Shown here piece by piece: positions 12,665 to 24,300 of a stretch of DNA of 64,000 nt. The translations under genes and the position numbers were made by a program. The notes below the pieces were generated by a model that saw only the letters and a program-made list of their open reading frames with translations, had not been told where the DNA came from and searched no databases. The stretch is from Mytilus edulis. Lineage: Eukaryota; Mollusca; Bivalvia; Mytilida; Mytilidae. Location of the stretch: contig NC_092357.1 of the NCBI RefSeq assembly GCF_963676685.1, positions 63,560,797-63,624,796 of the forward strand. Reading direction: 5' to 3'. Each line of letters starts with the position of its first letter. Within the stretch, counting starts at the first letter, position 1.

Positions 12665-14113
12665 GTAAGTATATCAATGATAACATATTCACAAGAAATC
12701 ATAGTTGAGCGATTGATATTCAATTGTAATCGATGATAGAAAAAAACGAATAACAAAAATACCGAACTTAGGAAAATTTAAACGGAAAGTGCTTCAATAA
12801 ATATATAAATTGTAAGCTCATACACATCAAACGAATAAAAATTACATGGGCAACATCTGTGGTACTCCTTACTTGATACAGACATTTTCTTATGAAGAAA
12901 CTGGTGGAATAATTTTGTTTTGTGTGAGCTAGCCCAACCTTTAACTTAATGACAGTCGCATAGAATTCTATAACATTGACAACAATGTTTTAGCAAAACA
13001 AATAAAAATAAATAAGCTAAATTAGAAAAACGTATGGTAATTAGCGAATGGTAAAAACCAGCTTAGAGTTATTTATAAGTTGTATTTTATTTTATTGAAT
13101 AATTTGTAGCCTGGAAAATGACTTTAATGCAATATACCGTAACTAAAAAGTCATTAAATGGTTTGTTAGAAGATTATTTCATTGTCTGAATTTTATTTTG
13201 TTAATTTCATTTGCTTGTGCATGTATATTTATCTTTTCAAGAATAAAACAGTATTAACCTACAACTTTTTTAACTCATACTATTACTAAATTAACATCTT
13301 GCTAATCTCTGATATGAACACCCGAACTTTTTGCACTTAGCTTATAACATACGAAATGTTTTTGTCATATTTGTTTAATTAGTTAATTTGCTATTATGTT
13401 ACCTATTGGCAGTTGATAGCATAGCAGAATTAACTACAGTTCAATTCAATAATTATTGTATAGAAAAGGTGTCGGTTGATCTGTAGTAAGTGTGTGTTTA
13501 TATTATATTTTGATGTGTCAACTGACTTAATATTGTTTAGTGTTGCAAGGATATGAAAATGTTAGCATCTGTTCGCTTGTTTGTTTAACGATTGCTTTTT
13601 TTTCCTCGATTATATATGAATACATACAGATTGAATATGCATACGTTTTTGGTCGATCTTTGTCTTGCAGGATTATTGATATTTCAGTTTCTTTTGATTA
13701 AATTGATGTTTATATAATTGAAGAATTAAATGACTGATATTAAGCTATAGTGACATCTAGTTCATTCCAGAACAATGTTGGAAAATAAACATGTGTATCT
13801 AATATGTAAGTATTAATAGATATTAATATAACCTCGAAAGGCATCATCAAAATGAATTTTAATTGAAATTTAGCACTGACATCATCGAAGCGAATCCTCC
13901 TCCTCAATCAACAAGACTCATCATTATGTATTGACCTTAACAATACTTTTCCCGAAAAACTATTATGTTTTTAATGAAAAAGTGTACACATTATAACATA
14001 AAGTTATTGTTTATTGGGGAAAATTTTCAAGAGGCAATATCGCACACAATACATAGAAAAAATACGAAAATATCAATAAACAGGGCATGTATGTTTGTTT
14101 TTCATCTTGACAG
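12665..14113. other. Gene A 3' intron, no feature recognised
   Basis: AT-rich. A TTTGTAG acceptor at 13110 is followed by 28 open codons (SWKMTLMQYTV...) in phase 1, then TGA. Low complexity makes this weak. Confidence 0.4.
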
Positions 14114-14316
14114 TTAATGTAGGGTCTTCAATAATGAAAGAATCATTCATAACCAACAACAAGGGCAATACGGTCGACTTAAGTGACACTTTTGATAAAA
14201 AAAAAAACACAGTTCATCTTCTTGTTCCCCGGCCGCTCCGGAGTGCAAACCTGTGCAATACTTATGTACGACAGTTCTCCAGTCGATACACCAGGGATAC
14301 AAAAACAAAGCAGTAG
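14114..14316 (+). CDS. Candidate exon 6 of gene A (read-through to a stop)
   Basis: Acceptor TCATCTTGACAG is followed by a frame in phase 1 (T+TT), reading FNVGSSIMKESFITNNKG and open to TAG at 14314-14316. Its start resembles an exon-like segment in the gene B region (45364, VDLGN). The second half is basic and GC-richer than the flanks and may be repeat-derived. It competes with the candidate at 15275, and I cannot tell which, if either, is used. Confidence 0.22.
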
Positions 14317-15274
14317 TTTTGAAATAAATTGATTGATGTTAGAGTAGGACGAAAACTCGTTACCTTTTAAAACAAAACTTGTCAATTAAATGTTTAGTAG
14401 AAAACCTTTAGCAATGACTATTGTTTTATTGAACAATTATCACGGTTGACAAATGGGTACGGTCGACGTGCTGCTTTGTCAACTTACCAAAGTATCGATG
14501 TCGCGTAGTGTCAAGGGTACTGGTTTGTTTACCTTTCTTAAAACATAAATACACAAAAATAACAGTAAAGTTTGTAGTTCTATTATTATAAGATTTCATT
14601 TAACATGTTGTCATTTCAGTAAAAATATAGTAAAAAAATGACAGTTTTCCCGGCGATGACGGTTGACCATATCAAACTATTTACGGAGTGTCTTCATTGG
14701 TTTGGAGTGTCTTACGTCAGACATAAGTTTAAGTAGTATCACTGTTCATTGTAGTTAGATAGTTAAACAATGTTAAAGCTTAAATGGTTCGTTTGATTAT
14801 CATTTGAATTAGGAAACACATAACAGCTAAAAAATGTTGCCTATCGGAATATTGAATGTCAGTATTTTAATATCATAGATTATGTTCACGATATGCGTTG
14901 TATGTATTCAAGAACTATACAGAGAATCCATAACCAAAAAAAAAGTACTATGAGAAATGATACTGCTATCCATAGGCAAAGAAAAACCTATACTCATTAT
15001 GAATATTATTCTAATGTTGTTATGCTTGCTATATAGAATCACAATTATCTTTATGAGTTTTGGTTGATAGTTGTCTTCAAATATTGACAATCATATAATG
15101 ATATAACGTAATTATTGTTAAGCTGACGGTTCAAAAATTAAGACCGATGATACCAAGAGATATATTAACAATAAGAATATAGGAAACTTGAAATTACTGA
15201 ACAAATACTTTCAAAAAAACATTTTTACCGTAATCAGGTATAAGTTCTACCAGTTGTTTGTTCATATTTTATAG

Positions 15275-15348
15275 ATAACCTATCAGAAGCGAGGCATGCG
15301 GTGTACCCTAGTACTTGGTGCCACATAGGAGTTGAACATTGGTGTTAG
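15275..15348 (+). CDS. Candidate terminal exon of gene A
   Basis: Acceptor TCATATTTTATAG is followed in phase 1 by 23 open codons (start NLSEARHAVYPS, end HIGVEHWC) and TAG. The phase fits the exon 5 donor of gene A (T+AT gives Tyr). Composition is more coding-like than the flanks. If real, gene A encodes about 297 residues ending soon after the propeller. No homology supports it. Confidence 0.3.
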
Positions 15349-15654
15349 CATCCGAATACTTGGAACTTTATTGATCGTTGTCACACAAAAACGTTGAAGA
15401 CGCAATATTTAATATTCAGACGCTATATTCATCATGTTCATCATTTTATTTTTTTCTAATATACATTAAATAGATTTTGTTGTAGATAAAACTCGAATAA
15501 ATTATCTCCTCTGTTTTATAACTGTTATCATTCTGATGTGTTAGTTCAATTTCTCTAGTTCTTACACGATTGATTCTTTTCCTGACAAATTTGATTATGT
15601 TTATTTAATCAACGTGTGTTTCGTTCGACCTCACCTCTTCTTTGGTCATAAACC

Positions 15655-16392
15655 GATTATGGCTTTGATTGTATAAAGTGTACTGGTAAGAAGAATAGAC
15701 AAGTTAGTAGTGGAACAAAGGCTGAAAGACGAAATGAATCTATATTTATAAGGTGTATTTGTAGTTTCGGAAGCCAATACATAGTTGGGACTTTCATTGT
15801 ATTTGGTTCTGCTTGGAAAGCGGTAGCTAAAAGTTTATGTTTGTTACATATGTCGTTTTCTGAAAATAGAGCCAGTTGGAATGTTGGTGAATTGGTGATT
15901 TCTTTTTTCAGAACCTCAATGTAAAATGTACGTCAAACAATTTTAATGTTATTAACAGCTTTATCGGCCGAAACAAAAACAAATTCCTTGGCTAGTTCTT
16001 TTAGTTTGTGTTTGATACGAGAAACAGGTTTATTGTGGTTATTGTTAATAATAAAATGTTCTTTAAAATGTTGAAAACGTATATCAACTATGTTCATTAC
16101 TGGATTACATAAATAGTCCACATATTTTTTGTCAGCTTTTTTCCCGTTTTATCCATTTTAAACAGTAAGTACGGAGTGAGTCGTGGATGATATTACGACA
16201 CTCATTCCAAATAATAATTGACGGGGGACGATATTTAGGTCCTTTACAGAGGAATTTTTTAACGCTCGGTCTTGAACGGTGTTAAGTTCTCCTGTTATAA
16301 CATGGGAAATGGGTCCATCAATGTACTATAATTAAACACAAATATAATAAATAAGAGGGAGCTCAGTATTATCAAATATCTAGGAAATTTAG
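15655..16392 (-). pseudogene. Fragment of the same reverse transcriptase element
   Basis: The DNA matches 41070-41885 closely over its length. For example, INIVDIRFQHFKEHF, NHNKPVSRIKHKLKELAKEF and KAVNN have near-identical counterparts there. Only the middle part, before the Y-x-D-D motif, is kept. It is followed at 16395 by another repeat in the same orientation. Confidence 0.72.
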
Positions 16393-16394
16393 TC

Positions 16395-16725
16395 GGTGTC
16401 ACTGTTGGTGGACGTTTCGTATCACCAGGGAATAACCAGCCAAGTAGTCAGCACTTCGGTGTTGACATGAATATCAATTACATGGTAATTTTCATCAATT
16501 TACTGTCTGCAAAAGAATGAATTATTCGAAATACTAAGGTTTTTCTTAGATTACATTAGCCCTATTTGGCACTACCTTTTATGGAATTCTCAATACCTTA
16601 AATTTTTTACTTGTTTGACTCTCTAACTATTTAGATCAGAGCGTCATTGATGAGTCTTATGTAAACGAAACGCGCGTCTGTCGTATCAAATTATAAGCTT
16701 GATACCTTCAATAACTATGTTTTAA
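16395..16725 (-). repeat. Interspersed repeat, CGCGCGTTTCGTCT family, inverted
   Basis: Read on the minus strand it ends with ACACCGAAGTGCTGACTACT-type sequence and CGAAACGTCCACCAACAGTG. Its head at 16640-16700 holds GACTCATCAATGACGCTC and ACGCGCGTTTCGTTTAC. Confidence 0.7.
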
Positions 16726-17304
16726 CCTTAGATATGTTTTAATAACAGCAGTATAACAAACCAGAGGAGTCAGGATGGTTCAAATGATAGACCAATCAGA
16801 GAGAGGTATTTTTATGAAACTCTGGCACCCTATGGTGTGTTACAGGACAAATATTTTAAACACATTCATTATCAGGTTTATATACTGTCCAATAAACCTA
16901 TTTTTTTTTCAATTTTACCTGTTATATTAACGTGGGATATTTATTTCTTGGGTTCAAGTATAACCACATGCAATGGCTAATTTCTAACTCAATAATATAG
17001 ATAACTTACACATAAGAAATCAATTTGCAGTTATGCAAAATCTATTTCAGTAACTGCGCATGCTTGAAGCAAGAAACATGGGGTATGAAAATAAATACAA
17101 GTATCATTTACTTGATAAAACGGAGGTGCTATGTATTCGGTCATATTGCCAGGAACAAGCAAATCATTTGATATTTTTCTACAACTGTTATTAGGTATAA
17201 TTCTATCCGTCTTTAGTTTTGCAATGCATTTTTCTTCATAAAAAATGTAGAGCTAGGAGAACAAAAAAATACCCACACTCCTTTTGATTTAGATACCTTG
17301 GTTG

Positions 17305-17536
17305 TTTCCTTTCAGGTTTTATTGAGGTTCTTTTTGTTTATTGTTTGGTTTTGTATGTTGTGTTTCCTTTCAGGTTTTATTGAGGTTCGTTTTGTTTATT
17401 GTTTGGTTTTGTATGTTGCGTTTCCTTTCAGGTTTTATTGAGGTTCGTTTTGTTTATTCTTTGGTTTTGTATGTTGTGTTTCCTTTCAGGTTTTATTGAG
17501 GTTCGTTTTGTTTATTCTTCGGTTTTGTATGTTGTG
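17305..17536 (+). repeat. Tandem repeat, four units of 58 bp
   Basis: Units start at 17305, 17363, 17421 and 17479. Each begins TTTCCTTTCAGGTTTTATTG and they differ at only a few positions. Since 58 is not a multiple of three, the frame rotates between units, so the ORF across them is not protein coding. Confidence 0.85.
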
Positions 17537-19148
17537 TTTTGTGTACTGCTGCTTTTCTGTTTCGTTGTGAATATGTGGCTACTTAAGAGTGGCATAGCAA
17601 TATAAACATAAAAGCATAAAGGTGGCATTAAGAGATCACTTGATAGTAACTATGAGTGAACGAATTTTCTGGTATTTCGGGCAAATAAACAAACGGAACT
17701 GTTGTGTCTGACCTAAATCTGTTAAGACTATTTCAGATATAAAATCGTATACTAGTAGAAAATCCACATTATGTATCAAGACTTGACAACTACTTAATAA
17801 ATTAAATATTGTATAAGACTGCTTTTGGCATTATAATAAGGGTAAATATAGGTTTGATAACGTTGATAATTTAATGCCTTGGAACAAATTTCATTGAAAC
17901 TTGGTATATTTAGGGTTGTTTTCCCCCATAGAGGACCCATCGATTTGATAGGAAATAATATACACGTAATTAAGTAATACTAATCCAATCGAATCTATAT
18001 ACAGTTTGTGTTTTGTTTAAATAAAATATAAAAAACAGAATACCATTTCCTTTAAACTCTAGATGATCATGTTGGTAGTTGTTTCATTTTTATATAAATT
18101 GTATTTGAGCAGCACTATAACAATAACACTATCAAACAAAAAAGCCATATAATTTAGTCCTATTTTTAAGCTTTAACATACCGATCGACACACAAGGAAA
18201 TCCCCTGAAGCGCCTCGATATTATCACCTGGTAATTTTTTTTAGTTAAACAAGATTTTAGTGAACTAATTGTGAGTACCTGTGGAAGCTTAATTTAATCA
18301 TTCACCTGTTTTGCTGATGAACTTGGTAAGTCATTGATACATATAGCTGTCGTTTTTTTATGTTTTGTACTGAATAATGTTTATTATAGTAATGCATAAA
18401 TTCATTATAGATCTTAAGAGTCAATTTACAACAATTGTAACCGCCATTCTTTGACCGGAAAGATCTTTGGTTGTAGTATACTATTTACATAGTATTTTAT
18501 TTTAATCTTTTTCTTAAATCCGAGATCAAACATTTTTGTAGTTGTGTCCAATGATATAGAAATTTTAAAACTTTATCGTCTCATTGTAATTGTGATCTTC
18601 ATATCATTTATGTATTCGTGAATATAGTAAGTGTATGTTTAAGTTTAAATACTAACACAAAAGAGTCCGTGTCAGTTTAAAAATCAACCTATTTTATACG
18701 ACAAAGGATGTAAAACAACAAATATATTTTATACAAAAGACAGTTATGAAAGAAATGAGGTTAATCTCTGATTTTCAAGTAACTTGACGGGAAACATTTA
18801 GTTTAAAACACACATTGTATCAGTGTTACAGATTTTACACATGCTTACTTGAAACTACGGTAGGTATTAGCTATTCAAAATCTGTGACCTGAAATGATTT
18901 GCCCGTTATACAATCATACGTGAACGTAATGTATTGTAATAAAGAGAAAGAAAACAAAATATAAACAAATAAATTCAAATATCATTGAATGATAGACAAT
19001 ATGAATACAACGTTCTTATCATTTTTTTCTTAATATGACCTATAAAGACAAATAATGTATTCCCATCAAAAACATACAAATCTCTGGAATGGAAATGATC
19101 ATTACCAATGCCATACTTTGATATGCTGTCAATTTAAATATATCATTT

Positions 19149-21081
19149 ATATATGTTACAGTGATTTTGTATAATCACTGGCTAGTTTAGGGATTATATA
19201 TATAATCACTAAAATGTTTAGGGATTATGTATAATCACTAGAAAAAATGTCAGGGATTATACAAAATGACTGATTTGAAGAAATCGTTTTATTTAGAAAG
19301 AAACTGAATAAAAGTCAAATAATTTATTCTATGAAATCATATTAACACATCATCATCAATCACATCTTATCGTCACTTGGCGTCCGGCGTCTGTCGTCAT
19401 TCGTCGTCGTTAACCTTTACAAAAATCTTCTCCTCTGAAACTACTCGGCCAAATTTAACCAAATTTGGCCACAATCACCATTGGGGTATCTAGTTTGAAA
19501 ATGTGTGCGTTGACCCGGCCCATCAACCAAGATGGCCACCATGACTAAAAATTGAATTTAAGGGTAAAATGTAGTTTTTGACTTATAACTCTAAAACCAA
19601 AGCATAAAGTGCATCCCTGATAGGGTATACATTTTTATCAAGTCAAAATCCATCTGCAATGAAATTTGGAGTTAAATCGGACAACTGGTTGTTGGGTTGC
19701 TGCATCTGAATTGGTAATTGTTAAGGAAATTCTGCCGATTTCGGTTATTATCTTGAATATTATTATAGATAGAGATAAACTGTAAACAGCAATAAAGTTC
19801 AGCAAAGTAAGATCTACAAATACATTTTGTAAGTCAACATGAATAAAATGGTCAGTTTACCTCTTAAGGAGGTTTTGCCCTTTATAGTCAATTTTTAACA
19901 ATTTTTACAAGTTCATTATAGATAGAGATAATTGTAAGTAGCAAGAATTTACAGTAAAGTAAGATCTTCAAACACATCACCATCACCAAAACACATTTTT
20001 GTCATGAATCCATCTGTGTCCATTGTTTTAAATATGCACATAGACCAAGGCGAGCGACACAGGCTCTTAAGAGTCTCTAGTTTAGAATGTCAAGCACAAT
20101 AAATTAAAATTTTAACACATTATATTAAAATAATATTCTTCACATCTGTTTTCATCACAATATTCACACTTAAAAAAACCTTTTCCTTCACATATCGAAT
20201 CAGGTTTGACGACATGCCATAGACAAATAAGTGTTCAGTAAAACATCTGAATGTAACCCCCCCCCCCCCCCCCCCAAAAAAAAGGGATTAGCAACCTCGA
20301 ATTGGTTCTAGCAAGACACCATGTTTTGTGGCCAGGCGATATCCCTTTTCAGACTATTTTGTGAATAAATGCCCTTAAGTTTCTTTAGGGTTTCCCTTCC
20401 CTTTTTTACCTTACAATGAGAATATCACACCAAATGCCAGCTTTCTCTTAGAATTTTTTCTATTTGTCATCTTTAGTTCTGCTATAGTTTTTTTCTATAC
20501 ATTAAGATGAGTGAGTTCTCTCAGTTTGACTTTCTTGTTCATTTGATCAACAACAACAAACAAACACAAAAAACAGCCCACAATACAGATGGTCCATACT
20601 CTTCTTCATAATTTGTTTTACATATTCCACAAATAACACGCTCTGTGGATTTGAATATCTATTTGACGATGGCTTTTAATAAACAAACAATGTAAAGTAA
20701 TTGCTATAATGGAAATGTTTATATTATTAATTTTGAAGTCTTCAACTTTATCTGGAAACCCTGGGTTGGTTATACCTTAAAGATCAGTATCTGTGTTTAA
20801 ACGCATTATTAGTTCAACTGGCAAGGAATATGAAAGAGAAAAAGTGATAATTTGTCTATATTTTTTTATCAAACAAAGGATCCTTAAATTATTGACAATC
20901 CCTGAAATCATATTAAGAAATTTGTAGAATAATCTTTAAAATGTTCAGTGATTATGTAAAATCACTGGTCATTTTCAGGAATTATATATAATTACTAATG
21001 ATTTTTGTGATTCTACATATTCCCTGAAAAATCAGAGATTTTACATAATCCCTGATTATACAAATTCACTGTAATATATAT
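19149..21081. mobile_element. 1.9-kb DNA transposon-like element with terminal and subterminal inverted repeats
   Basis: The left end reads ATATGTTACAGTGATTTTGT and the reverse complement of the right end is nearly the same (ATATATTACAGTGAATTTGT). Both ends carry several copies of TAGGGATTATGTATAATCAC-like subterminal repeats. The interior holds decayed minus-strand Cys-rich frames (GKGFFKCEYCDENRCEEYYF near 20150 and ERVICGICKTNYEEEYGPS near 20600), suggesting zinc-binding protein remnants. It also holds a nested molluscan repeat (19355-20085) and a poly-C run at 20256. Confidence 0.6.
19355..20085 (+). repeat. Molluscan repeat nested in the 19.1-21.1 kb element
   Basis: CACTTGGCGTCCGGCGTCTG, CTACTCGGCCAAATTTAACC, TTTACCTCTTAAGGAGGTTTTG and CGAGCGACACAGGCTCTTAA. 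The same block order is at 27880-28612 and, diverged, at 61222. Confidence 0.75.
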
Positions 21082-21345
21082 GACCTTTCACTGAAATATC
21101 ATGTCAGTACGGAAGTGTATTTGCTATGTTCTAATAAAAAATGTGTTTATGAACTATTTTTTTGCATGTGTTACACGACAGAGAAAAAAAATCTTTACAA
21201 CGTAGAGTATAGCCCTGCACGTCTTAAGCTGTCAAAACCGTTGATTCGTGCAAATTCTTTGTTTCAGAAGTGCACAATTCCTTTCAGATGATCACTTTTA
21301 CCTAGTAAGACTAATTTGTTTCTATGCTTTGTACATAGCATCAAC

Positions 21346-21394
21346 ATGGAATGCCTGTCTGAATTAGTTGTTTTTGTATGCTTGATTTGTCAAG
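21346..21394 (+). CDS. Gene B exon 1, signal peptide
   Basis: ATG at 21346 opens MECLSELVVFVCLICQ, a hydrophobic leader, followed by G and the donor GTAAGA. It ends in phase 1, identical in layout to the first exons of A and C. It starts only about 265 bp downstream of the transposon ending near 21081, so the promoter region must be short or element-derived. Confidence 0.75.
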
Positions 21395-24300
21395 GTAAGA
21401 ATTTGGTATGTGTTCATTACTAGTGAATTAAAAAATAAAATGTAAAAACGATGTGAAAATCACAATCGTTGTGAGGGAAATGACAAAAATATATCGACTC
21501 AAAATTGCATAAGAATACATCAGGAGAAAAAGAAAACACTTTCCGATTCTATTAAATCATGTAAGGAAACATATTTGGAATGGTGGCTATCCTTATCGAT
21601 TACTGGATAACGTGTAGAGTCTTTTGAAGTGTGTTATATATATCAACAAGAACAACCATTGTCTCATGCAACCAACAATTATAGCTGTTGCGTAACTTTA
21701 TGTTATATAATCAAACGGAACGTGATGATAGTTATATTATTAAATTAACGATGCCGAATACATGTGGTACATTACAAATAATTTCAAAGAATAAAAGGCC
21801 ACTATCACTTAATATTCAATACACATGTATTGTAAAAAAAAAAGTCTCATTACAACACATGTGACATACGATGCGTTTTAAATGGGAAACATTCGTAAAA
21901 GGGCCATGCAAACAGTTTTTAGTAAATACTTTTAATTTGGGTATTTTTACATTAAAAGAGTTCATAAAGCTGCAATTTAGTGCATGTAGTGGTTGTCGTA
22001 TATTGGTGGGTTACATATTTGTTTTTCGTTAGTTGTTTGGACAATAATTGCCGTTATTTTTCGTTTGAATTGATTTATATTTGTTAATTCCGTCCTTATT
22101 TTTAGCTGACTATGCGGTATGGGTTTTGCTCGTTGTTGAAGGTAAAACGATGATCTATGGTTGTTGTTTTCTGTGTCATGTGGACTCACAGTCAATCGTG
22201 CCATATCTTATTTTTTTTTAAATAAAACTATAAATCAGCTATTATCTATACATATGTTGGATAAATAAAGAGTTATAACGTCATGAATGTGTTAGATGCA
22301 GTAAGAACGAAACGTATGTTGCTGTTATGTATCAAATGAGACAAACTATATGACATGTTTAATAATGTATGCATATTTTTACTTTCTAGGTCTTCAAAAT
22401 AAGCTGATATATTCGACTAAAAATACAATTAAGGAAATTGACCTGCGTTCAGGGAACGTATCAGTTCTCTTGCAAAATTTAAGGAGTAATATATTTTCTT
22501 TAGATTGTGATTATAAAAATGGATATATTTATTTTCCAAGACATGATTTAAACGTCATATCAAGGTAGATACTTAGAGTATATTCTATATATTTTTAAAT
22601 TATAGAACTGTTTTCCTTCTTATTATCATCTTTCTATTATTTTATATACTACATTATAATTATCACCATTATCATTATTATTACTATCACCATAATAATA
22701 ATTTTATTCTATCATTTCTATCACTTGTAGTATTTCTATTATTATTATTGTCAATTCAGGGCTTAATTATGAGCATGCAAATCATTGAAAATATGATTTA
22801 TGTGCTCCATCGCAATGCAGCGTAACCACACTCCCACTCCGATATAGCTATCAACAAGATAGCGTCACAATGCAACCATCGCATTTCAGCGTCAAACTAT
22901 CGTTCATTAGCGTGACCATCGTAGTTTGGAATACTATTACGGTTCAGACCCTATATATATAGTTAATAAAATTATATCAACGAATATCTGTACTACATAG
23001 ACCGATAGAGACAGATTTGTTATGCCAAAACCGTACTATACGTTTTCAATTTCAAATTAATATGCCTAGGTATCAATTTACTTCGATGTTTATGGTTTAA
23101 ACTTCAAAATTCGTATCGGCTTTTCAAAAAGCCAATGTCATTAATATATTAAAATGTTGCGTCTTCTCATGATCATAGTAGTCGCTTATTGATATAAAGC
23201 TTTATTGCACCTCAAATGACTAATGCCGTAATTGTTTTTAACGACATCACGTGGCTTACCCTGTTAATCAATACACACGTATATAAGCGTCAAGTATACA
23301 ATTAAATGTGACTTCATATATTGATACTATTGTATTTCGTTGTTTTATTTAAATTTTAACAGGAACAGTTTCGTGTTGATCAAATCAAATCGATAAGCAA
23401 CCAGTTATACCAGTAATTTTATTTGAACATATTAAACTATATGAGTACTAATTCATATAATGTTGATAGAATTAATAGAAAACCTGATTTTGATGGTATG
23501 GTAATTTGGAGTACATGTACGTTTTGTTTTCGTTCTCGCGCAGTCTGGTGAAAAGGTACATGTTCAAGTTTGAAGTCTAGTATTACTCACAGTAAAACAC
23601 TTCGTAGAATGTAAAATTATAAATCGTCTGAAATTATCTTCGCAGATTCCGTTATCCATCCAACAAATCTTACAAAGAAGAAGATGTGATATCTGCAGAG
23701 CAACCAATATCACTAGTGATTGATCCAGTATACGAACATGTATATTGGACAGAACGATACACAGGAAAGATTTGCAGATGCAATTTTAATAGGCTTAATA
23801 AAGCATGTATACTGAAAGAAGACGGACTATATGCTATAACACTAGACCATCGAAACAGGTGTGTTTCTGATTATTAAAAAAGAGCTAACAATAGGTAGAA
23901 AAAAATGTTTCACGGAACACTTACATTTATTTTATCCACACAAAAAAGTATTCAGTATTGACAATAAGCAAGTTTTCTATGGCATGTCATATTGATGAGG
24001 TGTTATTTATAAAATTCCGAAAAGTGTTGGTATCAAACTATACGTCAGGTGTATAAAAAATGTAAATTTAATACGGATAATGAAATACAAAATCAAATAA
24101 TGTTGATTAAGACAATAAAGGACTAAGTGTTCTCCTTAAGATACATCTTTAACGTACACTATATCCATATAAATTCATAGACATGTGCACCATTTCTCAT
24201 TCTGTCCATTTGAACTGTGTTTGTTGTTAATTTTAAATATAGATGGCTGTATTACAGTACATTTGGAACGACAAGAAAGATTAGAAAAGCAAGATTAAAT

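Larger units (their letters stand above)
15349..21345. other. Intergenic stretch between genes A and B
   Basis: It holds the reverse transcriptase fragment (15655), an inverted repeat copy (16395), the 58-bp tandem repeat (17305) and the 1.9-kb element (19149). Between 17540 and 19149 I see only AT-rich DNA. No RNA gene is visible. Confidence 0.5.

Noticed and set aside
17399..17605. Hydrophobic 68-codon open frame on the plus strand
   Set aside because: It is read from the 58-bp tandem repeat; repeat length is not a multiple of three and no splice or start context supports a protein.
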